DNA of 64,000 nucleotides from Aurantiacibacter sediminis (GTDB lineage Bacteria > Pseudomonadota > Alphaproteobacteria > Sphingomonadales > Sphingomonadaceae): positions 145,054 to 209,053 of the forward strand of contig NZ_JAEANY010000004.1 of the NCBI RefSeq assembly GCF_016019885.1. The letters run 5' to 3'. Shown piece after piece: positions 17,595 to 27,587 of the stretch. Within the stretch, counting starts at the first letter, position 1; each line of letters opens with the position of its first letter. The translations under genes were made by a program, and so were the position numbers. The notes below the pieces were generated by a model. That model was not told where the DNA came from. It worked only from the letters and a program-made list of their open reading frames with translations, and did no database searches.

Positions 17595-20500
17595 TTAGAA
17601 GCGAACCGAAAGCGTTCCGAAGAACTCACGGCCGTCAAGGTCGTAACCATTGCCGAGCGGAGTGTTCGAAATACAGGTGATCGGCTCGTTACAATCGATC
17701 AGCGGCGGAGCTTCGTCGAAGATGTTCGACACACCAAGACGCAGGGTAATCCAGTCGTCGAAGGTGTAGCGGATCGAAGCGGTGTGGACGAAGTAGTCAT
17801 CCGCAAACCCGATGTCGCGACAGAAGACGCCGTCACCCTCAACAACACCAGCGCCGTCACCGGTACAGGTGTCACCGAAGAAACCGGTTCCGAGATTTCC
17901 GAAGGCGTCATCCAGCGGGTCGATACCCGTTGCCTGCTGCTCGGTTTCGCCGATCCAGCGGGTCTGCCAAGTGAAGGCAAAATCGCTGTACTGGGCGGAG
18001 AAGGTCGCACGGCCGGTCCAAAGCGGGAAGCCGAATTCGCCCTGATCTTCATCGAAGTCCTGCTCGCCATCATCATTGACGAACAAGGTGCTCCGCTCAA
18101 GCAGGTGGTTCGCACGAAGGTTCAAGCCGAGGCTCAGAACTTCACCTCCAAGCGTCACATCATAACCGAGCGTTGCGTTCAGATCGATGCCGCGCACCTT
18201 CTCTTCGTCCTGGTTAAGGAACTGCGGGAAGGCCTGGTTGATCAGGTTACGGCCGACTGTATCGTATTCGAGCTGGTCACAAAAGATGCTCGGCGTCTGC
18301 GGCTGGTCGTTGAAGAAGCATTCGTTAATTGCAAACTGAGCGCTCAACGATGCGATCGAGTCTTCCACAACAATGGCGTAGTAGTTGAAGTTGAACGAGA
18401 AGTCGAAATCGCCCCAGCTGTCGCCGACGGCAACACCCGTGGTGAACGAAGTCGAAGTTTCCGGATCGAGATCGAGACTACCCTGGTTTGCAACCTCGAT
18501 GCTCGATGTTGCGATTGTGTTTGAACCCGAGTCGTTGATACCGACCGTGAACGGATCGCGTCCTTGCGTCTGACAGTTCTGAATGACGTCGGGATCACGC
18601 GTGTCATCGCCAGGCTGATAGCCGCCGTTGAGAGCGTCAAATGCCGCATCCGGAACCGCACACGGGTCAAAGATTGTTGCGAAGCCGGTGATACCACCAA
18701 GGAAGTTCTCGCGAAGGTTCGGCGCACGGAACGAAGTACCGTAGCTTGCCTTCAGGAGCACTTCGGGGACCGGAGCCCAACCCGCCTTGATCGAGTATGT
18801 GCCAGCCGTGCCGTAGAATTCCTCTTCGGTCAGACGACCGGAAAGGTTGACATCCAGCGTGCCCAGCTCGGGCGTGTCGAACACCGGAACATCAAGCTCG
18901 GCGAACGCTTCGATGATGTACTTTTCACCGTTCGTGCCGAGGTCACGGAAGAATCCGAAGAACAGACCATTGGATGCCTGGAAGTTCGGGTTCGTCTCGA
19001 TGCTGTCATTGCGGAATTCGGTACCGACAACGAGGGCAAGCGGACCAGCAGGAAGCTGCGCAAGGTCACCCGTGGCGTAGGCCGAGAGAACGATCTGTTC
19101 GTAAGTCGTATCGACAATACGCTGGTCGAACAGATAATCACGCTCTGCCTGGGTTGCGAAATCGCCGATGGCGCCCGTCAGCACGCTCGGGGCAAACAGG
19201 TTCACCGGCACACAGCCCTGAACAAGATCAGGCGCAGCCAGATCCGGATTGGCCAGCGTGCCGCAAGGACCAATATACTGCGGATCGCCGAACGCACCGA
19301 AGATGTCGAGGCCGTTGTCGTAATCATCAGCAATGCCGTCGCCGCTATCGTCGGCTACACCGTCACCGTCGAAATCCTGCGTCGGATCGATACCGAGCGA
19401 GAGCGCCAAGCGGTCTTCACGGATACCGTTACGGACCGAGAGACCTTCCGAACGCGAGTAGACACCGGAGACTTCGAAAGTCCAGCTGTCATCGATGAAA
19501 GGCAGGTCACCGCGAACACCAAGCACAGCGCGATACTGTTCCTGCGTGATATCGGTGTTATTACGGTCCCCGCGGATGCCGCTGATCGGCACGACCGGAA
19601 GGCTGAAGCCTGCAGGGCCGAACTGGCCGTTCGGGCCATAAAGCGGGAAGCCGTTGTTCTGCGCGTTGTCGATCAGACGACAGTCGACACCATCAGGATT
19701 GGTGTTGATATTACACGGGTTGAACGGGTTGATATCCGGTACGGACGGGAAGATCTGCGGCACGCCGGTATTGTCCGCACTGATTTCCGCACGGCTGTAC
19801 AGCAGTTCAAAGAAGGGCGTCAGGTTCATGTCGCCGTCAAGGGTGTACTCGCCGTAAGCCATGACGTTGTACAGTTCCTGACGCGAGATGAACACCTGAT
19901 CGATGTTCGCCGCATTGGTGTTCACATCCTGGAAGTCGACGTCACGGATGCCGTCGCCATCACGATCCAGCTGCTCACCGAACGCGTTGGTCGAGTCCGC
20001 ATAGGGGAAGTCCGGGAAGCCCGGGAAGTTGCCCTGGCCGTCTGCCTGGAAGTAAATCGAGCCAGAAAAGTTGAACGGATTGAAAATACGGCCGGAGATA
20101 CCGCCGATCTTACATTCGCTCTCGGAAACCGAAACGGCACCGCCCGAATCACGCTGCACGATCGCATTGTCGCGCAGGCCAACGGTACGAATTTCACCGG
20201 TGTCGGTGATCTCGTAGTGGGTGTCACAACCGCGCAGGAAGGGGCGGTCACGCAGACGGACTTCGTCACGGACAGAATATTCCGCACCAATACCAATAAA
20301 GCCGTTGCTGAACTGCTGACCCCATGCGCCGCTGACGGTGTAATCGTCGCCGCCACCCTCGGGGTTGTAGTTACCCGAAAGGAAGACTTCGAACCCGTCA
20401 ATGTCGTTGCGCAGGACGATGTTACCCACACCGGCCACAGCGTCCGAACCATAAACCGACGATGCGCCGTCAAGCAGCAGGTCGTAGCGGTCGATCAGCG

Positions 20501-20999
20501 ATGCAGGCAGCAAGTTGATCGACGGGCTGGTCGGCGCGCCTTCCACACCTGCAGGTGCGAGGCGGCGACCATTGATGAGAAGCAGGGTACGCTCTGCACC
20601 CAGACCGCGAAGGTTCAGCGTCTGCGAACCCGGACCGTTATCGAGCACGAAGCCTTGGAAGGTCGCGTCGATCTGGATACCGGCGGCAGCTTCCGAGCGT
20701 TGCAGGATCTGCGCGGCATCGAAGTTTCCGACGTCACGCTCGACTTCGGTGCTAAGAGTCTGGAGAGGCGAAATGCTGGTGTAGGTGTCCGTGCGGACAC
20801 GCGAGCCGGTGACGACGATACGCTCTTCGCTGGCAACTTCGTCCTCATCGAGGACGTCGTCATCGGGATCGTTATCGATAATGCCATCGGGATCGGTTTC
20901 ATCCTGATCCTGTGCATAAACCGGAGCACCTGCCAGAAGCGCTGCGGCCGAAACCGTAAGCGCCAACCCTGTCAGGGTATTCTTCTGAAACTTTTTCAT
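17595..20999 (-). CDS. TonB-dependent receptor, large, with Asp-rich calcium-binding-like loops
   Basis: This outer-membrane active-transport barrel has 1134 residues. A signal peptide (MKKFQKNTLTGLALTVSAAA..., cleavage near residue 29) is followed by an Asp-rich stretch, the TonB-box-like ERIVVTGSRVR and a plug domain (TLNLRGLGAERTLLLINGRR; DGASSVYGSDAVAGVGNIVLR). The barrel ends in FFGTLSVRF with a C-terminal Phe. Two loops carry DxDGDG-type motifs (near residues 344 and 541). Several extracellular loops contain Cys pairs. The substrate is unknown; receptors of this size in sphingomonads often take up oligosaccharides, peptides or chelates. It is divergent from a second receptor. Confidence 0.93.
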   Translation of the reverse strand: MKKFQKNTLTGLALTVSAAALLAGAPVYAQDQDETDPDGIIDNDPDDDVLDEDEVASEERIVVTGSRVRTDTYTSISPLQTLSTEVERDVGNFDAAQILQRSEAAAGIQIDATFQGFVLDNGPGSQTLNLRGLGAERTLLLINGRRLAPAGVEGAPTSPSINLLPASLIDRYDLLLDGASSVYGSDAVAGVGNIVLRNDIDGFEVFLSGNYNPEGGGDDYTVSGAWGQQFSNGFIGIGAEYSVRDEVRLRDRPFLRGCDTHYEITDTGEIRTVGLRDNAIVQRDSGGAVSVSESECKIGGISGRIFNPFNFSGSIYFQADGQGNFPGFPDFPYADSTNAFGEQLDRDGDGIRDVDFQDVNTNAANIDQVFISRQELYNVMAYGEYTLDGDMNLTPFFELLYSRAEISADNTGVPQIFPSVPDINPFNPCNINTNPDGVDCRLIDNAQNNGFPLYGPNGQFGPAGFSLPVVPISGIRGDRNNTDITQEQYRAVLGVRGDLPFIDDSWTFEVSGVYSRSEGLSVRNGIREDRLALSLGIDPTQDFDGDGVADDSGDGIADDYDNGLDIFGAFGDPQYIGPCGTLANPDLAAPDLVQGCVPVNLFAPSVLTGAIGDFATQAERDYLFDQRIVDTTYEQIVLSAYATGDLAQLPAGPLALVVGTEFRNDSIETNPNFQASNGLFFGFFRDLGTNGEKYIIEAFAELDVPVFDTPELGTLDVNLSGRLTEEEFYGTAGTYSIKAGWAPVPEVLLKASYGTSFRAPNLRENFLGGITGFATIFDPCAVPDAAFDALNGGYQPGDDTRDPDVIQNCQTQGRDPFTVGINDSGSNTIATSSIEVANQGSLDLDPETSTSFTTGVAVGDSWGDFDFSFNFNYYAIVVEDSIASLSAQFAINECFFNDQPQTPSIFCDQLEYDTVGRNLINQAFPQFLNQDEEKVRGIDLNATLGYDVTLGGEVLSLGLNLRANHLLERSTLFVNDDGEQDFDEDQGEFGFPLWTGRATFSAQYSDFAFTWQTRWIGETEQQATGIDPLDDAFGNLGTGFFGDTCTGDGAGVVEGDGVFCRDIGFADDYFVHTASIRYTFDDWITLRLGVSNIFDEAPPLIDCNEPITCISNTPLGNGYDLDGREFFGTLSVRF

Positions 21000-21147
21000 G
21001 TTTGTCGCGTCCACTTCAATTTCGAAATTCACAAGCCATTCATTCCAGACCGGGCAGTTATGCTGCCTCTTTTGGCGTGACGGCTTGCAGGGTAAGCTGC
21101 GAATTCCAATACGCTGCGGGTGAATGACTGCAATAGCGTTGGGCCCT

Positions 21148-21195
21148 TGTCAAAACGACATGCGCGGCAAGCACTGGAAACGCCCAGTTTTGACA
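21148..21195. repeat. Inverted repeat TGTCAAAAC ... GTTTTGACA
   Basis: TGTCAAAAC (21148-21156) and its exact reverse complement GTTTTGACA (21187-21195) are separated by 30 bp, so the two repeats are centred about 39 bp apart. Each arm contains TTGACA reading outward, so the arms could be regulator half-sites or the -35 boxes of divergent promoters. No matching -10 box is obvious. Confidence 0.5.
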
Positions 21196-21349
21196 GCCCC
21201 TGTTACCAAAAACACACACTTCGGCGCACCAGACTTTCATTTCGTCGTCACAAAGCGGCCTCAGGATTGCCTGTTCGCCCCTGCACAAAACCCATGATTC
21301 TCCAGCGTTTTTGATACTCGTTCGGCTTGCGCACGGCAGATCGCGGTGT

Positions 21350-21364
21350 TGTTGCACTGCAACA
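21350..21364. promoter_or_regulatory. Palindrome TGTTGCA-C-TGCAACA, operator candidate
   Basis: The two 7-bp arms are exact reverse complements around a single C. The site is 113 bp upstream of the plus-strand receptor start. A regulator site for that receptor is inferred from symmetry and position; no adjacent regulator gene is present. Confidence 0.5.
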
Positions 21365-21477
21365 TGATTGGCTGTGCTTTTCCGAAATATCGTATCAACA
21401 TTGCGTCTAGCGGCGTTCTGGCGCAATGTTCGCCAACTTTCCGTACTTTCTGGAATGCAACAGGGATCAATACGCAA

Positions 21478-24400
21478 ATGAAACTTCGCACCGCACTACG
21501 TTCCGCTTCCGCCCCGATCGCCCTTTCCATCGCTTGCCTCGCGAATCCTGCGTTGGCGCAAGATGCGGATGATGAGCCGAGCGCCGAGGAGCAGGAAGGC
21601 AGTATCGTGGTGCTTGGTTCACGCATCCAGCGTGATCCGAATGAGGCTGCGCCTTCTCCTGTTTCGACTATATCTATCGACGACATCCGCGAAACCGGGG
21701 TGATCGACGCGACGGAGGCTCTTCGCGAGATCCCCGCTTTGTCCAATTCGGGCACCATTTCCGATTCGCTGCAGAACGGCGCGGGCGGCATCGGCCAAGC
21801 GACGCTGAACCTTCGCGGCCTGGGCTCGGTCCGTACCCTTGTGCTCGTCAACGGCCAGCGCCACGTATCGGGTGTCGCGGGCAGCCAGATCGTTGATGTT
21901 TCGAGCATTCCCACCGGCCTGATCGAACGCGTTGACGTGCTGACCGGCGGTGCATCGGCCGTTTACGGTGCGGACGCTGTGACGGGCGTCGTGAACTATG
22001 TGCTGCGCGAAGATTTCGACGGCTTCGAGATCGATGCCACGGGCGGCGTTTCGGCCGAGGGCGATGGCTGGATCGGCGCCATTGACGGCGCGGTCGGCTT
22101 CAATGCCCCCAACGGGCGTGGCAATGTCACTCTTGCAGCCGGATATTCTTACACAGAGCAGCTGCTGCAGGGCGATCGTGATTTCTTCGCCAATAATGGC
22201 CGTTTCAATACCGGGACGACCTACCCCAGTCCACTGCTGCGGTTCCAGCGCGGAGATATCAGCGATGCGACGCCGAACTTCCAGGATTTCTACAGCATCG
22301 CGAATTTCTCATTCCCGATCGGTTTCCGCATCCCGCTTCCGGGGACGCCCGAATATGACGCGATCTTTAGCGGCGGCACCACGCCCACCGCTGCCGAGCA
22401 GGCCCTGATCGACCAAGCGCTGGGCGCTCCTGCGCTTGCCTATCAGTCCGATCCGCGCTTCGCGATTTCATCGGGCGCCGGGCTGATTTTCCGCCGCGAT
22501 TTCGGTTTTTTCGATGCCGATATCAACAATAACGGGATCAATGACTGCCAAGAGAGCTTCATCGGCCTGACGGGCTTTGGCGGTGGCGGCTGCTACGTGT
22601 CCACGCCGGGTGGCGGGGTAAAGATTTTCGAAGACGGCATCGTCGCCAGTTCCAGCAACCAATTCGGCGGTGACGGCGCGCCGGAGCGCGTCAGCGGCGC
22701 TACTCTCGTCCCGGGTAATGAGCGGGTCTACGCTGCCCTGCTCGCCAATTATGATGTGACGGACGGGATCAATCTTTTCGTCGATGCGAAATATGTGAAT
22801 TCCTACACGGAGTCGCAGAACCCCTACAACACGTTCTACGATTCCTTGCTGATCTATGCCGACAACCCTTTCATCCCGGATGTGCTGCAGGCGGATGCGG
22901 ATGATGCGGGCGGCCTGCGGGTCAGTCGGGACTTTACCGACCTTGGCCTTGCACGCCAGCTTGCCAGCCGTGAGACCTATCGCATCGTGAGCGGCCTGCG
23001 CGGTGAATTTGGCAGTGGCAGCGAATTCAGCTGGCAGCTCAGCGCGAATTATGGCCGTTTCGAATCAGAAATCGAGAATGAGAATACCGTCCTGCCGGAC
23101 CGTTTGTTCGCAGCGATCGACGCGGTGGATGAAGGTCAGTTCCTCAATGGCACGCCAAATGGCAACATTGTTTGCCGTTCGGATCTCGATCCTGATGCGC
23201 GCCACCCCGGCAGCCAGTTCTTCCCGGTAATCGAACCCGGTTTCTTCACTTTCAATCCGGGCGATGGCAGCTGCCGTCCTGCCTCGCTTTTCAATGGCGA
23301 GCAGTCGGTGTCTCAGGAAGCTGTCGACTTCATCTCGGTGACGACAGTCAATGAAGCGGTGCTCGAACAATTCGTGCTGAGCGCAAGCCTTGGCGGTGAC
23401 ACCAGCAGCTTCTTCGAACTCCCCGGTGGCCCGGTCCGTTTCGCAGTCGGTGCCGAATACCGCGAGGAGAAGAGCAGCTTCGAATTCGATCCGCTGGTAT
23501 TGGGCATCGCGCCAATCGACACGCCCGATATCAGTGCCGGTCAGTTTATCGGCGATGTCTCTGCCAACCAACAGTTGGTGTTCGATGCGCAGACGCGCAG
23601 CTTCAACACTGGCGGCCAGTTCGACGTGGCGGAGATTTTCGCCGAGGTGAACATCCCCATCCTGGAGGCGGTACCCTTCTTCGATGTGCTCGAACTGACG
23701 GGTGCAGCGCGCTACTCGGACTACTCGACTGTCGGCGGCACATTCACTTGGAGCGTCAGCGGCATTTGGGCGCCGATTGAAGATGTTCGCTTCCGCGGCA
23801 CCTATTCGCGCGCTGTGCGTGCGCCGAATATTTCCGAACTGTTCGATCCGGAACAGGGCACAGTGTTCCGCCCGTCCGACCCGTGTGATGTCTCGCAGAT
23901 TGCCGTCCTCGATGCGGCAGACGCTGCAAACCGGCAGGCCAACTGTGTCGCCGACTTCCAGGCGCTGGGCGCCGCGCCCAGCGACTACTCGACAAACGGC
24001 GTGTATGACTATTCGGACCCGCTGACGGCGCGCTTCTCCGGCACCACGGGTGGCAATCCCGATCTGCTGGAAGAAACCGCGACAACATACACGTTCGGCG
24101 CGCTCATTACGCCGCGTTTCATCCCGGGCCTTTTGCTCTCGGTCGACTATTACAATATCGAGATCGAGGACGCGATTGCCGCAGTCGGCTCGCAGGATAT
24201 CGTCGATACGTGTTACGATTCGACAGCCTTCCCGAACCAGTTCTGTGGCCAATTCGATCGTAATGGCGATCCCACAAGCCCGACTTTCCTCGGTTTCAAC
24301 TTCCTTCGCCAGACGCAGTTGAACTTCGGGCGCATCGAAACGGCGGGTATCGACGGGACGATTGCCTATCGCTTCGACATTGGCGATTTCGACATCGGCG

Positions 24401-24828
24401 CGCGGGCTTCGGTCAACTGGGTGGATTACATCGATCGTTTCTTCGATCCGACCGACCCGACCAATGTCGATCCGGAATTGCGTGAAGAGCAGCGCCCGGA
24501 ATGGGCAGGCGTAGGCTCGCTCACGGTCGGCTACGGACCATTCTCGCTGCGCTACGGCCTGCAATATGTCGGCAGCACGGCATTCTCCGGTATCGAAATC
24601 GAGACTGCAGAGGCCCAGGTAGGACCGGCTGGCTTCGCCGATGAGTATTGGATCCACGACATCAGCGTCAGCTATGAAGCGAATGATGATTTCACGATCT
24701 ATGCGGGCGTGAACAACCTGACCGATGAGCAGCCCTATCCGACGAACTTCTCCTACCCGGTCTCACCGTACGGGACGTCGTTCTTCCTCGGCATTACATT
24801 GCGCGGGGATCAGATTCCGGGCCTCTAA
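21478..24828 (+). CDS. TonB-dependent receptor, large
   Basis: This outer-membrane receptor has 1116 residues. A signal peptide (MKLRTALRSASAPIALSIAC..., cleavage ALA/QD near residue 27) leads to an acidic linker and the TonB-box-like GSIVVLGSRI. The plug contains TLNLRGLGSVRTLVLVNGQRH and TGGASAVYGADAVTGVVNYVLR. The beta-barrel contains RGTYSRAVRAPNISELFDP and the usual late motif YAGVNNLTDEQPY. The last residues are ITLRGDQIPGL, so the usual C-terminal aromatic residue is absent. The ATG at 21478 is chosen because it begins the signal peptide. Substrate unknown. Confidence 0.93.
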   Translation: MKLRTALRSASAPIALSIACLANPALAQDADDEPSAEEQEGSIVVLGSRIQRDPNEAAPSPVSTISIDDIRETGVIDATEALREIPALSNSGTISDSLQNGAGGIGQATLNLRGLGSVRTLVLVNGQRHVSGVAGSQIVDVSSIPTGLIERVDVLTGGASAVYGADAVTGVVNYVLREDFDGFEIDATGGVSAEGDGWIGAIDGAVGFNAPNGRGNVTLAAGYSYTEQLLQGDRDFFANNGRFNTGTTYPSPLLRFQRGDISDATPNFQDFYSIANFSFPIGFRIPLPGTPEYDAIFSGGTTPTAAEQALIDQALGAPALAYQSDPRFAISSGAGLIFRRDFGFFDADINNNGINDCQESFIGLTGFGGGGCYVSTPGGGVKIFEDGIVASSSNQFGGDGAPERVSGATLVPGNERVYAALLANYDVTDGINLFVDAKYVNSYTESQNPYNTFYDSLLIYADNPFIPDVLQADADDAGGLRVSRDFTDLGLARQLASRETYRIVSGLRGEFGSGSEFSWQLSANYGRFESEIENENTVLPDRLFAAIDAVDEGQFLNGTPNGNIVCRSDLDPDARHPGSQFFPVIEPGFFTFNPGDGSCRPASLFNGEQSVSQEAVDFISVTTVNEAVLEQFVLSASLGGDTSSFFELPGGPVRFAVGAEYREEKSSFEFDPLVLGIAPIDTPDISAGQFIGDVSANQQLVFDAQTRSFNTGGQFDVAEIFAEVNIPILEAVPFFDVLELTGAARYSDYSTVGGTFTWSVSGIWAPIEDVRFRGTYSRAVRAPNISELFDPEQGTVFRPSDPCDVSQIAVLDAADAANRQANCVADFQALGAAPSDYSTNGVYDYSDPLTARFSGTTGGNPDLLEETATTYTFGALITPRFIPGLLLSVDYYNIEIEDAIAAVGSQDIVDTCYDSTAFPNQFCGQFDRNGDPTSPTFLGFNFLRQTQLNFGRIETAGIDGTIAYRFDIGDFDIGARASVNWVDYIDRFFDPTDPTNVDPELREEQRPEWAGVGSLTVGYGPFSLRYGLQYVGSTAFSGIEIETAEAQVGPAGFADEYWIHDISVSYEANDDFTIYAGVNNLTDEQPYPTNFSYPVSPYGTSFFLGITLRGDQIPGL

Positions 24829-24849
24829 GGGGTGCTACACGACCTTAAG

Positions 24850-24885
24850 AAAAGGGCGGGGATTTCCCCGCCCTTTTTGTTTTTG
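24850..24885 (+). terminator. Rho-independent terminator after the plus-strand receptor gene
   Basis: AAAGGGCGGGG (24851-24861) pairs perfectly with CCCCGCCCTTT (24866-24876) around an ATTT loop, followed by a long T-rich tract (TTTTTGTTTTT). This is the clearest intrinsic terminator in the window. It is also the boundary with the convergent clpB gene. Confidence 0.92.
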
Positions 24886-24905
24886 TCGGATGGCAAGGCG
24901 CAGTC

Positions 24906-27485
24906 CTACTGCACCGTCATCTCCAGCTCGCCGTCGCCTTCGTCCACGTTGACAGTCGAGCCATCGGGGATCTCGCCGCCCAGCAGTTTCTCAGCCAGCG
25001 GATCCTGCAGATAGCGCTGCACCGCCCGCTTCAGCGGCCGCGCACCATAAACCGGATCGTATCCGACCCTGCCGAGCCATTTGCGCGCGCCCTCGGAGAG
25101 ATCGAGCACGATCTTACGGTCCTTCAGCAGCTTCTGAACGCGGGCCACCTGGATATCGACGATAGGCGCCATGTGCTCCATCGCGAGGCGGTGGAACAGG
25201 ACGATTTCATCAAGCCGGTTAAGGAATTCGGGGCGGAAATGTCCGCGCACCACATCCATAACCTGATCCTCGACATCTTCCACCTTCTGGTCATCGCCCA
25301 GATTCGAAAGGAATTGGCTGCCCAAGTTCGATGTCAGGATGATCAGTGTGTTGCTGAAATCGACCTGGCGGCCCTGCCCGTCTGTCAGGCGGCCATCGTC
25401 GAGCACCTGCAGCAGCACGTTGAACACGTCGCTATGCGCTTTCTCGACCTCGTCGAAGAGGACCACCTGATAGGGCCGGCGCCGCACCGCTTCGGTCAGC
25501 ACACCGCCCTCATCATAGCCGACATAGCCCGGAGGCGCGCCGATCAGCCGTGCGACCGAATGCTTCTCCATGAATTCGCTCATGTCGATGCGCACCATCG
25601 CCTGATCGTCATCGAACAGGAAGGACGCGAGCGCCTTGGTGAGCTCGGTCTTGCCAACGCCGGTAGGGCCGAGGAACAGGAAGCTGCCAAGCGGACGGCC
25701 CGGATCCTGCAGGCCAGCGCGTGCACGGCGCACAGCCTTTGAAACGGCGGTAATCGCCTTTTCCTGGCCGATCACACGCTTGCCCAGCGCTTCCTCCATC
25801 TTAAGGAGCTTGTCGCGCTCGCCTTCGAGCATCTTCTCCATTGGAATGCCCGTCCAGCGTGCGACGACGGAGGCGATATCATCCTCGGTCACTTCTTCTT
25901 TCAGAAGCGCGTTCTCGGTGTGATCAGCGGCCTCGGCGAGCTGCTTCTCCAGCTTGGGGATCGTGCCATATTGCAGCTCACCCGCAGCGGCGAGATCGCC
26001 ACTGCGCTGGGCCTGCTCCAGCTCGATCCGCGCCGCATCAAGGTCTTCCTTGATCTTCGCTTCGGCGTGGATCTTGTCGCGCTCGTTCTGCCAGCGCGTG
26101 GTCAGCTCGGATGATTGCTGCTCAAGATTGGCGAGCTCCTCGCGCAAAGCCGCGAGCCGGTCTTGCGATGCGGAGTCGCTCTCCTTGCCGAGAGCCTGCT
26201 CTTCAATCTTCAACTGGATGATGCGCCGGTCTAGGTTCTCAATCTCTTCGGGCTTGCTCTCCACTTCCATACGGATGCGGCTGGCGGCCTCGTCCATCAG
26301 GTCGATGGCCTTGTCGGGCAGGAAGCGATCGGAAATATAGCGCTCGGAAAGCTGTGCTGCGGCCACGATCGCACCATCGGTGATGCGCACGCCGTGATGC
26401 AGCTCGTATTTCTCCTTGATGCCGCGCAGGATGGAGATCGTGTCCTCCACGCTCGGCTCATCCACGAAGACGGGCTGGAAGCGTCGCTGGAGCGCGGCGT
26501 CCTTCTCGACGTATTTTTGATATTCGTCGAGCGTCGTAGCGCCGATGCAATGCAGTTCGCCGCGTGCAAGGGCGGGCTTCAGCAGGTTCGACGCATCCAT
26601 ACTGCCTTCGCTCGCGCCCGCACCGATCAGCGTGTGCATTTCATCGATGAAGAGGATGATCTGCCCATCGGCATCCTTCACCTCATCGAGCACCGTCTTG
26701 AGGCGCTCTTCAAATTCGCCGCGATACTTCGCGCCTGCAATCAGGCTACCCATGTCGAGCGCCATCAGCGTGCGGTCCCTCAGGCTGTCGGGCACATCCC
26801 CATTGGCAATGCGAAGCGCGAGCCCTTCGGCAATTGCGGTCTTACCCGTGCCGGGCTCACCGATCACGACCGGGTTATTCTTCGTGCGACGGGCAAGGAT
26901 CTGCACGACGCGGCGAATTTCCTCGTCACGCCCGATCACGGGATCGAGCTTTCCGTCCTTCGCCTTCTGCGTCAGGTCCTGCGCGTATTTCTTCATCGCA
27001 TCATAGGCGGCTTCAGCATTGGCGCTGTCCGCCGTCTTGCCCTTGCGCAGCTCGTTGATCGCGGTGTTGAGCGCCTGCGGGTCGAGCCCCGCTGCGGCGA
27101 GCGCCTTGCCCGCACGGCTATCCTTTTGAAGCGCGATCGCGAGCAGTAGCCGCTCGACGGTGACATAGCTGTCGCCCGCTTTCTCCGCGACCTGTTCGGC
27201 CTGGTCGAGCAGGCGCACACTGTCATTGTCGAGGCCCGGCTGCTGCTGGGCCCCGCCCCCGCTGACGGCAGGGATCTTAGCCAGAAGCGCATCCACTTCC
27301 TGCACCGCGCGACCCGGACTGGCACCCGCGCGCTGGAGCAGGCCTGCGGCCATGCCCTCTTCATCTTCCAGAAGCGCCTTCAGAATGTGCTCGGGCGAAA
27401 TCCGCTGGTGTTCGTTGCGAATGGCAATGGTCAGCGCGCTTTGCAGGAAGCCGCGCGCGCGATCGGTGAATTTATCGAGATTCAT
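24906..27485 (-). CDS. clpB: ATP-dependent disaggregase chaperone ClpB
   Basis: This 859-residue Hsp100 AAA+ protein re-solubilises aggregates together with DnaK. It has an N-terminal Clp_N repeat domain ([17 protein letters not shown]...), AAA-1 with Walker [10 protein letters not shown], the long coiled-coil M domain (about residues 400-520), and AAA-2 with Walker [10 protein letters not shown] and the sensor region [13 protein letters not shown]. The ATG at 27485 is preceded by GAGGGA, and the length matches E. coli ClpB. A heat-shock-type promoter can be seen upstream. Confidence 0.97.
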   Translation of the reverse strand: MNLDKFTDRARGFLQSALTIAIRNEHQRISPEHILKALLEDEEGMAAGLLQRAGASPGRAVQEVDALLAKIPAVSGGGAQQQPGLDNDSVRLLDQAEQVAEKAGDSYVTVERLLLAIALQKDSRAGKALAAAGLDPQALNTAINELRKGKTADSANAEAAYDAMKKYAQDLTQKAKDGKLDPVIGRDEEIRRVVQILARRTKNNPVVIGEPGTGKTAIAEGLALRIANGDVPDSLRDRTLMALDMGSLIAGAKYRGEFEERLKTVLDEVKDADGQIILFIDEMHTLIGAGASEGSMDASNLLKPALARGELHCIGATTLDEYQKYVEKDAALQRRFQPVFVDEPSVEDTISILRGIKEKYELHHGVRITDGAIVAAAQLSERYISDRFLPDKAIDLMDEAASRIRMEVESKPEEIENLDRRIIQLKIEEQALGKESDSASQDRLAALREELANLEQQSSELTTRWQNERDKIHAEAKIKEDLDAARIELEQAQRSGDLAAAGELQYGTIPKLEKQLAEAADHTENALLKEEVTEDDIASVVARWTGIPMEKMLEGERDKLLKMEEALGKRVIGQEKAITAVSKAVRRARAGLQDPGRPLGSFLFLGPTGVGKTELTKALASFLFDDDQAMVRIDMSEFMEKHSVARLIGAPPGYVGYDEGGVLTEAVRRRPYQVVLFDEVEKAHSDVFNVLLQVLDDGRLTDGQGRQVDFSNTLIILTSNLGSQFLSNLGDDQKVEDVEDQVMDVVRGHFRPEFLNRLDEIVLFHRLAMEHMAPIVDIQVARVQKLLKDRKIVLDLSEGARKWLGRVGYDPVYGARPLKRAVQRYLQDPLAEKLLGGEIPDGSTVNVDEGDGELEMTVQ

Positions 27486-27514
27486 TGCTGGTCCCTCATC
27501 CAATTACCACTAAC

Positions 27515-27542
27515 AGATAGTGTTGCATTTGCGCCACACAAG
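27515..27542 (-). promoter_or_regulatory. Possible sigma-32-type promoter of clpB
   Basis: Reading the minus strand, CTTGTG (27542-27537) is followed after 16 nt by CTATCT (27520-27515). Alphaproteobacterial heat-shock promoters are close to CTTGAC-N16/17-CTATAT. The site is 30 bp upstream of the clpB start. The assignment is by similarity only. Confidence 0.45.
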
Positions 27543-27587
27543 TGCGTCTGTGGGTAATAATCGCATGCTGGTCGAGAACTTCCAGCA

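Larger units (their letters stand above)
21000..21477. other. 478 bp control region between two divergent TonB-dependent receptor genes
   Basis: No convincing gene is present. The region should hold both promoters. It contains a 9-bp inverted repeat pair (21148-21156 and 21187-21195) and a short perfect palindrome (21350-21364), listed separately. I could not assign a -10 box with confidence in either direction, nor recognise a riboswitch. Confidence 0.7.

Noticed and set aside
18564-21080. Very long open frame (over 800 codons) on the plus strand across the first receptor gene
   Set aside because: It is antisense to a receptor with a full signal peptide, plug and barrel. Its translation has no recognisable domain and a biased composition (Arg, Val, Asp), as expected from the mirror of a high-GC coding strand.
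23065-24657. 530-codon open frame on the minus strand inside the second receptor gene
   Set aside because: Same reason: antisense shadow of a well-supported receptor, with no start signal and no domain.
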